Positions 21,701-33,395 of a DNA stretch of 64,000 nt are shown one piece after another. How positions within the stretch are numbered: the first letter of the stretch is position 1; the number at the start of each line of letters is the position of its first letter. The position numbers and the translations under genes are program-made. The stretch covers positions 241,001-305,000 of the forward strand of contig CAMXCT020001990.1 in the NCBI GenBank assembly GCA_947184155.2. Direction: 5' to 3'. Source of the DNA: Cladocopium goreaui (Eukaryota > Sar > Dinophyceae > Suessiales > Symbiodiniaceae). A model generated the notes under the pieces. The model was given only the letters and a program-made list of their open reading frames with translations, did not search any database and was not told the origin of the DNA.

Positions 21701-24700
21701 AGTATAATTTATAATCATTTCAATATATATATATATATATTATATAATATTATATATATTATATATATAAACTTATTTTTAGAAACTGTTTAACCTAGTT
21801 ATCAAGTAAGTTAGTTTTATTAATAATAAGTTATAATAAGTTCCTATAGAAGTACTACTAAGCGTACTGAATCTAGTAGTTCTCTAAGCCCCTAAAGTAC
21901 TACTAAGCGTACTGAATCTAGTAGTTCTCTAAGCCCCTAAGCCCCTAAGTTTAAAGTTCAAATTCTCATCAAGTAAGACGGAAGATGCATTGTCATTGAG
22001 TCATTGGTCCATGTCCGATTGTATTCAATCTATGATCATCTATGACACTATGACTCATGACTATGAGTCCATGAGGTCCAATGAGGTCTGCCCGTCGGTC
22101 TGTCACATCGAGTCACGTCATGTCACTCAATCAGAAGCCAGCTGCCCAGCCTTTTCCAACTGCAAGCCAGATAGGCCGCTTGGGCAGAAGAAGTAGAAAT
22201 CAGCCAGTGTCCCAAACCTCATCATCACAATTTGTTTTTTGACATGCACTGGCGGCAGCACACCGTCATTGTAATATTTGCATGTGGTATGGAGCAGCAT
22301 TGGTAACATTACATGCCGCCTGCTACCAGCTGTATTCAACTTTCTGATGCGCAGCACTTTCTGCCAAGCAACACGTTGCCATCTTCAGGGTTTGTCAACT
22401 CCAGATGCAGGGGTGGAAAGAAAAGGCAATTGTGAAGCGCTGCTGCAGAAGCCAAATCCATCACGGATGCATCCTCCACCTTTGACTTAACTGCTGCAGT
22501 CACCCAGGCCTGACAGTATGAGACAAGCAGAGTGACAGACTGACAAACGCCACTCAAACCTGTCTCCACAGTCTATCGGTGTACAGTTTGAGAAACAATC
22601 AAAAATTCTCTGAGATACAATCTATATCTATATCATATCTAACTAAGTCTAAAACTGTCATATCATGTCTCTGTCTATGTCTAACTCAAGTTCTCAAGTG
22701 ATCAAATCCAGTCCAGTCCAGTACAGGTTTGTCACACTCAAATCACCTGGCATCCAATTTACAAGTTACAAGTTACAAGTTTACAAGTACGAATTACAAT
22801 TACGGATTACGATTAAATAATCCTGTGATGTCACCATGTCACATGTCTGTCACAAAAACAAAAATAACCACCGGTCACCTAGCCTGGACCCAATGAGAGG
22901 GAAAGCCAATGAAATTCCCAGGCACCATCAGCTTCTGCATCGTATGCTGCACTTTCATCACCGAATCCTTCAATGCCTGTTCCGATATCGATCCAGATTT
23001 TCCCGATGAAATTGCAAGCTCTTTGAGAGTCCGGACGGATTCGAATCCCTCCCTCAGAATGGAAACCCGGGTGCTCAAAGTCAGTTCTTGATCTGAGGCC
23101 TTTGCTGCCTCAAACTCAACTTTCTTGTCTGTCTTTGAGTTTACCTTGGACATGGCCTTGATTGCATTTTTGATCTCTTGGTCTTTCCACTTCCCTTGAT
23201 CTGAAAGGATGCGTTCCAGTGTGGACACAAAAGGCCTGATTTTTTCCAACTCTGCCTTCCATTTTCCTGACTGAGCATCTTTTGTGTACACACTTGGAAG
23301 TGCCATTGGCTGTCCAGAACCAGAGGCAAGGAAATCATCAGCAAGGAAGCGCTTGCAATGTGGCCAAGTCTTTGCGCTGATTTTGCTCAGCTCGTTGTCA
23401 ACTTCCACCTCCATCTGGGAACTCTTGGGTGACATAGCCTGCACACGGCCAGATGGCCCAGATGCAACAGGCATCTGCAAAGGCAAAGGTGTGCTTGGAC
23501 TTGGACTTGGTGGTGGCAGCACCTTTGAAGTTCCTCCTCCTTGGGTTGCCGTCGAAGCTCTTCGTGGAACCTTGGCTGCTGGCCCCTTGTCAATCTCATC
23601 AGCAGCCTCCATTGACCTCTTGACATCCTCCTTGGGCGCAGAAGGCAACGGCCCTGGCACTGCCACTTCAAGACCTTCACTTCTGCTGCCGCTGGTGGTT
23701 CTGCCCAGAGTCTGCGCCGAATGCTGTCGATCCAATCCTGCCTCCGACATCTCCTCGATTGCTTGCAGGTACATGACTTCCTCCTCATCGTCAATGTCAT
23801 CTTCTCCTTCTGCATCATTCTTCTTCCCTGCCTTCAACTTCTTTGCTCCCTTGCCCTTGCCCTGCTCACCATCTTCATCATCATCTTCATTATGCTCATC
23901 CTCTTCAAGCATTTTCTTCTTCTTTTCTGCCACAGGGATCAGAAACAGAAGCATGAGTCAATGGATTGTGAATGAGAATGAATAGTGGATAACATGTACT
24001 GTAGTGCAATATTAGTCGTGACTCGGTAACTCATCACTAATGGCAACAACGCCAGTGCCAATGCAAATACACGACTGATCAAAACAATTCTCAAAACAGT
24101 GTCAAGTTCAAGTCTAGACTGACTAGAAGTCTATATCATCAATCAATCATCATTGATCATCGGCACATCATCTCATTTCATCATTGAAGAGTCAAAGTCA
24201 GAGTCACAGTCAGATTCAGAATTGTTCGGAAATCTTCAAGGATTGTCAATGTAAGTGAAATTATAAAATCTAAGCTAAGTTTAAAGGTTTCGGTTTAAAA
24301 TTAAAGTATATATTTAAAGCTTTGGCATCACAACCACCCCAGCCCAACCCCGAATCCGAACCTTCTTCGATCTCCTTGAGCTTTGCAATCGACTCTCCCA
24401 TGCTCAGTGCAGAGCTTGAACTTGCCATTGCAACATCTTCCAGGACAGCTTGCTTCTGCTCTGAGAAAGAAGCATCCCTCAGATATGGCAATGACAATTT
24501 GCATCCCGGCCCCAGCCACACCTACAAATATACATATACAGATTACAGGCTAGCTAGCAGCTAGTGAAGAACTCTGGCTGGCACTCACATCAAAATGTGA
24601 CCTGACCAGACCAGACCTGTCACTGACCTGTAGCCTGTATCTGTCAACTTTTGGCAATCCTTCAGTCATGTCCCAAGTCTCTTGTCATAATTTATACACA

Positions 24701-27090
24701 TGCAATGCAGGCAAAATACAATTGGTTCTTCCGGAGGGCAGCCTCATCGTCATCCACAATGGACGTATCTGCAAACTGAGCACTGTGAGATACGGATCCT
24801 TCCCAATACCCATCCTTCTCCTTTGGTATGAAGACCGCCTGCACTTCCTTCTGGCTCACTGGGTTGATAGTCTTCACGACTTTGTGGTTCAAGCCATTCG
24901 TTGCAGGGTCACCGAAGTCCTGTGCATGCAATTGTCAGACAGTTGTCATGTAAGTTTCAAAAGTAGTAACATACTTACTGACATTTGAAAATTTATACAT
25001 TGCAAAATGCTCGAGGCTCTATGATTCTATGATGGCCCTACTCTACGGTGTAACACACAAAACAAAGGAAAAATAAAATTTGTTGGTTGCACATTGTAGA
25101 TGAGAATAGTTCAGAATTCAGAATAGTTAAGTTCAGTTTAACTTTAAACATATCATTCGATAGTCTAGGTTTGCTCAGCTGCAGGCAGGCTGTAAGCTAG
25201 ACGATTGGAGGATCTAGCTCAGGCTGGATCTAGATTTAAGAAGTGAGTTAAAGTTCAAGCTGCAGGAGCAGGAGAAGTTACAATTACAATTTATCAGATT
25301 CCAGTCAGAGTCAGCCAGAATCAGAATGGAATGGACTTGACTTGACTGGATGATAAGATACAATGAGTCAATGAGAATTAGAATTAGAGCCAGGGTCCAG
25401 AGTCACAAATCTGTTGCAAAACAATTTGACCCGACCGGACCGCCGGAACCCACAGTTTGAGCAGGCCTTCAGGTAGGTGGAATATTCAACGAATTTTCCC
25501 TTTCTGGTGGATCTTACCTCCATCATCTCAGCCTTTGTCACCGTGCGACTGCGCTTCTTCACCCGGCTACGCCCAGTGCTGATTTTCTCCCTGATCTCAT
25601 CCAAGTAGGCCAGCCGGGCTTAGCACGCCAGGCAAGAAATGATGTCAGATGTCTGTCAAATGTTCGAAAACAAAAATTATTTGTATTTGACTGAACTTGA
25701 CATGACTTGACTGTTCAGTTCATAGTTCCAAATTCCAAAAATTGATCAATGATCAATGATTGATCTAAATTCTAAATTCCAAATTACAATGCCAAGCGAG
25801 AAGCAATCAGTCAGTCAGTCGGGCAGCCCAACTGTTTCCAACCGAATCAGCAAGTAGTAGCAGTGGTAGATACAAAATGGTATTGTTAGTATAAGTAAGT
25901 ACCAATTACCAATGTAACAATTAATAACACTAAAAGACTGCAGCTAAGGCACCTGCCACGAACTCCTGATTGAAGCTGTCCTTATCAAGGGACGACAGGA
26001 AGACATCTCTTTTCATCTGTGGCCAAGCACGTCGGGAACAATCATGGCAATATCGGCAAAGAGGACCTGACAAAGCTATTGTGTGAAAGGGCCGGGCAAG
26101 GCAATGCATTGTGATGGAATATGCATGGTCCATGGTATTCTGTGTTGTGTCAGGTCAGGTCTCAGGTTTCAGGTTAGTTATATTATTTCTATATTTAAAT
26201 TTATAATATGATTTTTGTATGATTTACTGTATGATGATTGCAATTGTAATTAACAACATCAGGAATCAGTAAACAGTGAACAGAAAGCCTGTGCCAAAGT
26301 CATCAGTGAACCAGTCACCAATAATCAATCATTCAATCAATCACCAAATCCCAACACACAATGTCTTGTCTCGTACCCAACATACGTTGCCTGTTGGCTG
26401 CTCCACCACGATTCCCATTTCCTGCATCTGCCTTGTAAGCCTGTAGCTTCCAGCTGCCCACCTCAATGAAGAGTCAGTGACAGTTAGTCAGCCAATGGCA
26501 GCCCATATATCATATATCATATATCAAATATAATTTATCATTGATTCATTGATCATCAGTTAGACAATTATCAACAATCGATCATCAACCATTCATCAAA
26601 AAATATAATTAGATTATTAATTATTAGATTAAATTAAATTATATTATTGACAAATTCATTTGGTTTGATGAGTTTGATGATTTTAGTTGATGTTTTCAAT
26701 TGGATTGCTTCTGACTTATGACTTATGACTCCTTGATTGATGCAATGCCATGACTCATGAGTGTGACTCTGTGACTTAGTCGAGGCTAAGTCACTCCATG
26801 CACACGCCATTCACAATGGGGTCAATGTCGTGGGTGGACAGCCCGCATGCTTTGCAGGCCAAGCGCAACAAAGGGCGCGGCCTGTCCTTCCGGCCCAAAA
26901 ACGACATGATACCCTTTGGAGTAAGGGTCACTGGAGTAGCACCTGGCATAGATGAAGGCAAATGCACTTGCACCATCTGTTCATGATGCTCTCCATTGGC
27001 CACGCTCTCAGCAGGTACATCATCCATTCCAACTTCAGAATGGGCTGGCTCAGACGGCTGGATCATATTGAGGGGGTCTAAACCAGCCAT
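18648..27090 (-). CDS. Gene C: about 1,388-residue protein of unknown function, 13 exons
   Basis: Thirteen minus-strand exons run from ATG at 27,090 (MAGLDPLNMIQPSE) to a TGA at 18,648, with codon phase agreeing at every junction. The sole exception is exon 8, which is one base short and carries a frameshift near 22,356. The N-terminal part has Cys pairs (CKACG, CRYCHDC), possibly zinc-binding. The middle has a DFGDPATNGLNHKVV segment and a long Glu/Asp/Lys then Pro/Ser linker. The C-terminal half is largely helical in composition. No known domain is recognised. Given the size and the many short exons it is probably an ordinary dinoflagellate nuclear gene. Donors are GT, GC and one GA. Confidence 0.68.
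18869..19032 (-). CDS. Gene C exon 12
   Basis: It encodes LLAMTNHKADPTSIVTFID to MDKGAVAAAGGTT, from CATGCCAG/G to a phase-0 ACTACT/GATTG (GA type) donor. An internal GT donor at 18,898 (GACAAAG/GTGCGG) is an alternative. Confidence 0.6.
19494..19992 (-). CDS. Gene C exon 11
   Basis: It encodes ELAGKVASAILDHMGTMED to TILGCQS(G), 166 codons, from TTTCAAG/G to AATCAG/GTATCC, phase 1 out. It is Leu/Ala/Glu-rich and probably helical. Confidence 0.7.
20377..20859 (-). CDS. Gene C exon 10
   Basis: It encodes DCVNLKEQSSWLPFDPQSA to NRCAVRE, 161 codons, phase 0 at both ends, from CCGAAG/G to CGAGAA/GTTTTG. Confidence 0.68.
21039..21572 (-). CDS. Gene C exon 9
   Basis: It encodes VLKMQCKWILQTFLRIF and 161 further residues to VARDQ, from TTGCGACAG/G to GACCAG/GTTTC, 178 codons, phase 0 at both ends. 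The composition is helical, with no recognised domain. Confidence 0.7.
21850..21950 (+). repeat. 45-bp direct duplication
   Basis: The segment AGTACTACTAAGCGTACTGA through CTCTAAGCCCCTAA is present twice back to back inside a gene C intron, with a few extra CCCCTAAG at the end. Confidence 0.85.
22151..22509 (-). CDS. Gene C exon 8, with a one-base frameshift
   Basis: It reads AWVTAAVKSKVEDASVMD to EDGNVLLGRK, then must shift frame to continue VLRIRKLNTAGSRR, ending GLQLEK at AAAAG/GCTGGG. The exon is 359 bases where 360 would satisfy both neighbouring phases, so exactly one base is missing, near 22,356. This is either a sequencing or assembly error or a real disabling mutation. Confidence 0.62.
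22884..23926 (-). CDS. Gene C exon 7 (acidic/Lys-rich, Pro/Ser linker, then helical region)
   Basis: At 1,043 bases this is the largest exon. It begins with alternating Lys and Glu/Asp runs (KKKKMLEEDEHNEDDDED), then a Pro/Ser linker (PPPSPSPSTPLPL), then a helical region with Lys/Glu-rich segments. It ends PSHWVQ at a CCAG/GCTAGG (GC type) donor. Phases match exons 6 and 8. Confidence 0.72.
24362..24521 (-). CDS. Gene C exon 6
   Basis: It encodes VWLGPGCKLSLPYLRDASF and ends AKLKEIEE(G), from TTTGTAG/G to GAAGAAG/GTTCGG, phase 1 out. Confidence 0.66.
24743..24919 (-). CDS. Gene C exon 5
   Basis: It encodes DFGDPATNGLNHKVVKTI, then AVFIPKEKDGYWEGSV, 59 codons, phase 0 at both ends, from TGCACAG/G to GATGAG/GCTGC (GC type). 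Confidence 0.68.
25518..25618 (-). CDS. Gene C exon 4 (basic)
   Basis: It encodes RLAYLDEIREKISTGRSRV, then KKRSRTVTKAEMME, ending at a canonical GGAG/GTAAGA donor. The basic run may be a nuclear localisation signal. The same frame stays open past the donor. Confidence 0.62.
25953..26139 (-). CDS. Gene C exon 3 (Cys/His cluster)
   Basis: It encodes NTMDHAYSITMHCL, then GPLCRYCHDCSRRAW and KRDVFLSSLDKDSF. The donor is GGCAG/GTGCC. LCRYCHDC with the upstream MHC could bind a metal. The start at ACACAG/AAT is one of the few AG/A acceptors; AG/G at TTTGTCAG is an alternative. Confidence 0.6.
26386..26440 (-). CDS. Gene C exon 2
   Basis: It encodes LTRQMQEMGIVVEQPTGN, from CTACAG/G to GGCAAC/GTATGT. 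Phase 2 in and phase 0 out match both neighbours. Confidence 0.58.
26795..27090 (-). CDS. Gene C exon 1 (start, CxxC)
   Basis: It starts MAGLDPLNMIQPSEPAHSE and ends LACKACGLSTHDIDPI...CM(E). The donor is ATGGA/GTGACT, phase 2. The Cys pair may begin a zinc-binding fold completed in exon 3. Confidence 0.65.
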
Positions 27091-27309
27091 GATTGATCAC
27101 GATCTTGACCTGGATGATCTTGTAGATCGCGGTGACGAGTGAATTCAATTCAATTCGATGTGTTCGGGAAGCAGGTAGGTGGCACCAGATTGAACCTCAA
27201 ACTCACAGGATTGCAGTGTGCTGGAGGAATGCCTATAAGTCACTAAGTCTATCACCAGTGTATCATTGAATGCATTTTATATTTGCATATGTGACATAGT
27301 TCCAAAATG

Positions 27310-29170
27310 TCACAAACCATGGTGTTCCCAGCAAATTTGGTAAAATGATGTTGTTTTTGTAAAATTTGGTAAAATGTTGTTTTTTCATGTGCCACTAGTA
27401 GAAGCAAAACTAGCAAAACCTTGGTTTTTGCAACATCATTGAATCATTATATTTTTATATAAATTAGCAAATTTAGCAAAAGTTTGTTAGTTTGCAAAAG
27501 CCGTGTTTTTATGTGTTTTTATTTTGGCGACATAATGCCCATAGTGACCATAGTGACCACAGCAAATTTGACAAAATATTGCAAATCTTTGATTTTTCCC
27601 AAAAACTTGCTTTTGCAATCATTTCGGCATAGTGACCATAGTGCCCATAGTGCCCACAGCAAATTTAGCAAACTCTTGATTTTTGCAAAAAACTTGTTTT
27701 TTCAATCATTTCGGCATAGTGCCCATAGTGCCCATAGTGCCCATAGTGCCCACATCAAATTTAGCAAAATATTGATTTTTGCAAAAAAACTTGTTTTTTC
27801 AATCATTTCGGCATAGTGCCCATAGTGCCCATAGTGCCCATAGTGCCCACAGCAAATTTAGCAAAATCTTGATGTTCGCAAAAACCTTGCTTTTTCAATC
27901 ATTTCGGCATAGTGCCCATAGTGCCCATAGTGCCCACAGCAAATTTAGCAAAATCTTGATTTTTGCAAAAACCTTGCTTTTTCATTGTTTTGACATAGTG
28001 TTCATAGTGCCCATAGTGCCCACATCAAATTTAGCAAAATCATGATTTTTGCAAAAACTTTGTTTTTTCAATCATGTCGGCATAGTGCCCATAGTGCCCA
28101 TCGTGCCCATAGTGCTCACAGCAAATTTAGCAAAATCTTGATTTTTGCAAAAACCTTGCTTTTTCAATCATTTCGGCATAGTGCCCATAGTGCACATAGT
28201 GCCCATAGTGCCCATAGTGCCCACAGCAAATTTAGCAAAATATTGATTTTTGCAAAAAAACTTGCTTTTTCAATCATTTCGGCATAGTGCCCATAGTGCC
28301 CATAGTGCCCATAGTGCCCACAGCAAATTTAGCAAAATCTTAATTTTTGCAAAAGACTTGCTTTTTCAATCATTTCGGCATAGTGCCCATAGTGCCCATA
28401 GTGCCCATAGTGCCCACAGCAAATTTAGCAAAATATTGATTTTTGCAAAAACCTTGTTTTTTCAATCATTTCGGCATAGTGCCCATAGTGCCCATAGTGC
28501 CCACAGCAAATTTACCAAAATCGTGATTTTTGCAAAAAAACTTGCTTTTTCAATCATTTCGGCATAGTGCCCATAGTGCCCATAGTGCCCATAGTGCCCA
28601 CAGCAAATTTAGCAAAATCTTGATTTTTGCAAAAAAACTTGCTTTTTCAATCATTTCGGCATAGTGCCCATAGTGCCCATAGTGCCCATAGTGCCCACAG
28701 CAAATTTAGCAAAATCTTGATTTTTGCAAAAAACTTGCTTTTTCAATCATTTCGGCATAGTGCCCATAGTGCCCATAGTGCCCATAGTGCCCACATCAAA
28801 TTTAGCAAAATATTGATTTTTGCAAAAAAAACTTGCTTTTTCAATCATTTCGGCATAGTGCCCATAGTGCCCATAGTGCCCATAGTGCCCACAGCAAATT
28901 TAGCAAAATCTTGATTGTTTTGCAAAAACATTGTTTTTTCAATCATTTCGGCATAGTCATAGTGCCCATAGTGCCCATAGTGCCCAATAGTGCTCACAGC
29001 AAATTCAACAAAATCTTGATTTTTGACAAAAACCTTTTATTTTTCAATCATTTCGGCATACCCCACAGTAAATTTAGCAAAATCTTGATTGTTGCAAAGT
29101 TCTTGGTTTTGACAAAAACCAATGTGTTTTTGCAAAATCATTTCGTTTTCGTTCAACAACTTTAAGTGGC
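27310..29170 (+). repeat. satellite of about 90-115-bp units with a nested 9-bp repeat
   Basis: About 16 units each contain CAAATTTAGCAAAATCTTGA, TTTTTGCAAAAA, CTTGCTTTTTCAATCATTTC, GG, then two to five copies of the 9-base CATAGTGCC. Unit length varies with the 9-mer number. Degenerate units fade out at both ends (27,310-27,540 and 29,050-29,170). Open frames (AHSAHSAHS) arise because the 9-mer is a multiple of three. Confidence 0.93.
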
Positions 29171-29690
29171 CATATCAAATCTAGAAAAACTGTCGTTGTT
29201 GCAACATAGTATATTTCTGACTTACTGTTGTATTCTTTAAAGTATAATATTGCCGTCTGATCAGCATATGTTATACAGTTTATATATTATTATATAATAT
29301 ATTATGTTTTTGGAATAAAATAATGGTTGATAATTGATATATTATATTCTATCATTATATTTATAATGTAATATGAATGTGATGATTAGAATGGTTGCGT
29401 TACATTGCATGATCAAATTCTGCATAGACATCCAAACGCACATGCAAAATCAAATTGATGCCGACATGTGTAGACTCAGCTTCGCCAATTTCCTGTACCT
29501 GTGTGTGTGACATGAGTCCATACATGTCCATACGGTCCATACATATCATATCATATCCCAATCATCATAAGGTCCATAGTACATAATGCATTGATTCCAT
29601 AGTCCTTAGCAGTCCATAGGATTTGTCATCCGTCATCAAATCAAAAACCACAAGTCAAGCTTCAGGTCAGGTCAGATTTAAGTTGCAGAC

Positions 29691-29758
29691 CTCAGGTGAG
29701 ATAGAAACTGAAGCCAGCCCTCTGCCAAGGAATTGGTGTGTTGCCAGAGTTTGAGCAG
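29691..29758 (-). CDS. candidate exon, gene unknown
   Basis: It lies between TTGGTCCAG and a CTGAG/GTCTGC donor and encodes LLKLWQHTNSLAEGWLQFL. It could be a downstream exon of gene D. No transcript evidence; edges by eye. The rest of 29,171-30,577 shows no convincing gene. Confidence 0.3.
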
Positions 29759-30577
29759 CTGGACCAAAAATGCAATGGCAGTGGCAGTGACTGACACCGA
29801 CTCTCTGACACGTGATGAACCATGTATCATATATCATTGATGTGATATGTAAGTTGTAAGAATCTAAAACATGGCAGTGAAGAACATTCACAATGCCACA
29901 GTCTTCACAGTTCCAGTTCCATTCCATGCTGCCGTTGAACTAGGGCTACTACTTGCAACAAGACGCAACTCAAGAGTCCAGATCCTAGATTCTGAGGTCC
30001 TTAATTTCTCAATCATAATCAGATTTGATTCCAATGATGCCAGGTTTCCAGAAGGTCCAGGGTCCAAAGTCCAGAAGCAAAAATTCGAAGTATCGTCTCG
30101 AATCTCGAAATTTCAGATGATTCAAAAACATATTGTGATTGTCAATTTGTCGTCAAGTCTTGTTTGGTCAAGCTGGGCCGCAAAGCACTGTTTGCACAGT
30201 AACCGACATAGCCAACTGTCCCAAGTCAGCTCAGCATCAAGTGTAATTATGCGAAACTGTGAAACTGTGAAGTGAAGCAATTAAAAATAATGCCATGCCA
30301 GCCATGCCATGCCAAAGGCTCTGCCATTGCAGCCTGTTCTTGCTGCCATGCTGTGGCTGTAGCCAATGCAGCAAGTCAAACCCTATCTTGCTATGACTCG
30401 ATTCGATTCATTTAGTTTTTTCGAATTTTCACCCCAAAATCACAGCGTATCAGTCGATCATCGACTGATTGGTCTGTGATGCAAAATTCAATTCAAGTTC
30501 CTTTGCTTTACATGTCTTTACAGTTACAGCTTCTCAGCAAAATTCACTTTGCACAGAAAAAGCTAGGCTCCAAGTAT

Positions 30578-31159
30578 CTAAGGGTTGCTGTCGAAGGCAA
30601 AGGTAAGGTTCAATTGTCTAGGTTCGGGTCCAGGTGTCTTTGACTTTGACTTTGTCTTTCTACATGAACGTCTCCCACTACTGCGAAACTTTCTGACTTT
30701 GGCGGCAGTCTTTTTCACAGAAGCTTTCCAAGTCTTACCCATTTTTGGCATGGGCGTTGACATTGACCAAGGCGGAGTCAAAGCTGGACCTGGAGACCAA
30801 TTTAGGTTGTCTTGCTTCGGGCACTTCCTCACTGGTGTTGTTGCATGTGGGATCAACTTCACTGCATTACGTGTGCACGGTGTGAGTGGCCCATCAGCAA
30901 CTGTATGCCAGCTTGGAACTGATGTTTCCGAAGATGGCGTCCTGTTCATAGCTTTCAAAAGTTTCCTTTCCAATGCACTGCTAGTATTGGAAATTGCTGG
31001 ACTGGAGGCATGTACTTGAGCATTGGCAGCATTGGCTAATGATGATGATGCAGATGCATGCATCCACTGACCATGAGCAACAAAGGCAGCAACATCATGG
31101 GCTCGTCTTGTCTTCGGTGGCGTCAGCAAAACATCATCAGCAGCAGCATGGCTGGCCAT
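30578..31159 (-). CDS. Gene D: 193-residue basic protein, unknown function
   Basis: An uninterrupted frame runs from ATG at 31,159 (MASHAAADDVLLTPPKTRR) to a stop at 30,578. The first half is Ala/Ser-rich. The second half is basic with Pro (KASVKKTAAKVRKFRSSGRR, then KTKSKSKTPGPEPR), reminiscent of histone-like or nucleic-acid-binding tails, but no family is recognised. The end ...AFDSNP-stop may be a true stop in a single-exon gene, or read-through of an intron. Confidence 0.55.
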   Translation of the reverse strand: MASHAAADDVLLTPPKTRRAHDVAAFVAHGQWMHASASSSLANAANAQVHASSPAISNTSSALERKLLKAMNRTPSSETSVPSWHTVADGPLTPCTRNAVKLIPHATTPVRKCPKQDNLNWSPGPALTPPWSMSTPMPKMGKTWKASVKKTAAKVRKFRSSGRRSCRKTKSKSKTPGPEPRQLNLTFAFDSNP

Positions 31160-31859
31160 GGTTAGGAGTTAGGAGTCTGATAGAGTCGAGGCTTGACTAA
31201 CTTATTATGACTTGACTTAATTATGAATCCTTTCTTCATTTATGATTTACAATTAATTTATGATTCGTTTGTATGACTCTGACTCTCACTCTAACTTTAA
31301 CTCTAACTCTTACAGACTGTCTCAACTCTGTCATCATGTGAATGGTGTCCATCCTGCCTTGTCTTGTCTTTTGTTGTGTAACTGTCAATATACAATGAGC
31401 CAATGTTTTGAGCCTGCAATGAGAGCTGAAAAAAGATACCACCACCGTGTACAATCATTGGCATTGGCTTTGACACTAGCATACACGAGCGAATGCTGAA
31501 TGCTGAATGTTTGCAAAAAAAACAGCAAACAAATCTCCATTGACCAGATTGTGCACATGCGTGGTGCGCTGCATCAAACAGTACATTGTAGTACATTGTA
31601 CTCATTGTACTTGTACATTCATCATCTGATCATCAACAGTTGCCAAAATATATGGTGTCCGACATGTCCCTGAAATAGAAGGCCTGATTGCTTGATGCTA
31701 ACATATCACATTTCATTTCCAATCAATCAATAAAACGAATCAGGTAGACAAAATGTCTATCATAACACCACTGACTCAATGACGGCAATGGTTGTGTTCT
31801 GATCAGTTCCGTGCAGCATAGTGGTGGTAGTGCAATGATGCTGCCTGCATATTTTTTTG

Positions 31860-32710
31860 CCACTGACTGACTTAAGTCCCAAGCCTTCACTCGACTGTGG
31901 CATGATTGTGGGATTTCCACATTGGTGGTGCCAATGTTCTTGGCAGTTCAATCGAAGTCAAATTCACGAAGTCACCGGGCACACCGGGCAAACTGTGCAA
32001 ACAAATGAAATTGGAAGTCGCCAGCTGGCTAACTACAACGGCTTTAACTACAACTGTTATCTGCTATCGATCATATCATATCATATATAATTATAATTAA
32101 TCATATCATACCACTATCACATTAAAAACGGAATACAAATACAAATAGTACTGCAGTTTGGTTTGGTACTGTATCAGTGAAAATTCGAAATTGTTTTTTA
32201 AATAACAATAAGATAGACAGAACAGATAAGTTCCAAAAAAGTTCCAATTTCCAAGTTCTTCTAACTTCCAAGTGGTGGCTGATTGTACATATGCAGCTGC
32301 ACTGGCGCTGTACAACGAGAAAACTGCAGTACCTGTACTGTGCAGCAACAAATTTGCTGCAGTCTGGCTGTTAAAAGAACGAGTCGGTCTTTCAGTCAGT
32401 CAGTTCATGACTGTCTTGTGTCATAGGCTAGGGCTCACATGAGCCATGACTCGACTCTTCCATCATCCATCCATCTGTGCAGCAAATTGGCAACAGCAAA
32501 GAGTTGAGTGTAAAGAGTGCCACACAAGGCAGTGGTGAAAGTTTCAAAAAAAGGAAACTTATAGATAACTTATAACTTACAACTTATAACTTATAACTTA
32601 TAACTTATAGGCGAGATTGGCTGTTGTGAATCACGGATGGCAAAGCAAATCCACTGATGGACCGAAAGGTGGTTGGAGTTGTGCTTTTTGTAGTGGCTGC
32701 AGCGGTCACC
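31860..32710 (-). other. region with isolated candidate exons
   Basis: Short exon-like stretches lie at about 31,863-31,940 (frame KNIGTTNVEIPQSCHSRVK), 32,268-32,363 (after CAGCCAG; LLLHSTGTAVFSLYSASA) and about 32,620-32,706 (after ACCTTAAG/GTGACC region; TTPTTFRSISGFALPS). They may belong to the 3' part of gene E, whose stop at 33,698 would then be spliced out. None is certain. Confidence 0.25.
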
Positions 32711-33084
32711 TTACCTACAACTGCTGGATGTATCTATCTCTGTCTCTATCTCTATCTATCTATTATTACTCATCATCCATTTATCATCTATCATCTACCA
32801 AACTGTCACAATATCTGACTGTCATCTATATTATCTATCTATTAGTCTATTATTATTTATCTGTTATCTGTCTGTCAGTCTGTCTGTCTATGCTGTCTAT
32901 CTGTCTATCTGCAAGCCTGAAAACGAAGCTATTCTGTCTGCGAGACTGCCTCAGCTACAAAGCCCTCATGTTTTGTTCACTTTTGACAGGCTGCACTGCA
33001 CAATCCCTTGCCACACGAAACTAGATCTGATCCCCAGGACCTGAACTGAACATTGGTCCGAGACTGTCAGTTTTTAATACTATT

Positions 33085-33395
33085 ATTGAAATTTTGAACT
33101 GACTGAACTTTTTTCGACATCTCAACTTCAAAATGTGCTTTGTGCCACAAGGGCCTGCACTTTTTCCACATCTCAACTTCCAAGAGCGCTCTGGGGCTGA
33201 GGTGTTTTGTACTTCGAAATTTGCTTCGCATCACAACGGCGTGCACTTGTTCGACATATCTTTTCTCACTCTCTCGCATTCTAAAAAAATTACTATCAGG
33301 CTGAGGCTGAGGTGCTTTGTACATTTTGACTTTGACTTTGAAAGGCGCTTCGTGCCACAATTGCATGCAATTGTTCAACTCTCATCTCCACAGAT
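33085..33395 (+). repeat. degenerate tandem repeat, about 70-100 bp
   Basis: Diverged units share CATCTCAACTTC, a TTTGTAC/TGTGCTTTG segment, a CAC(A)ACG or CCACAA and TGCACTTTTTC/TGCACTTGTTCGAC. Three copies can be made out. Frames on both strands are open by accident of unit length. Confidence 0.5.

Noticed and set aside
27484-29165. AHSAHSAHS frames in the satellite
   Set aside because: They come from the 9-base CATAGTGCC repeat and break at each 100-base unit.
27310-29170. CRISPR array
   Set aside because: The repeat units are contiguous with variable internal 9-mers rather than constant repeats with unique spacers, and there are no cas genes.
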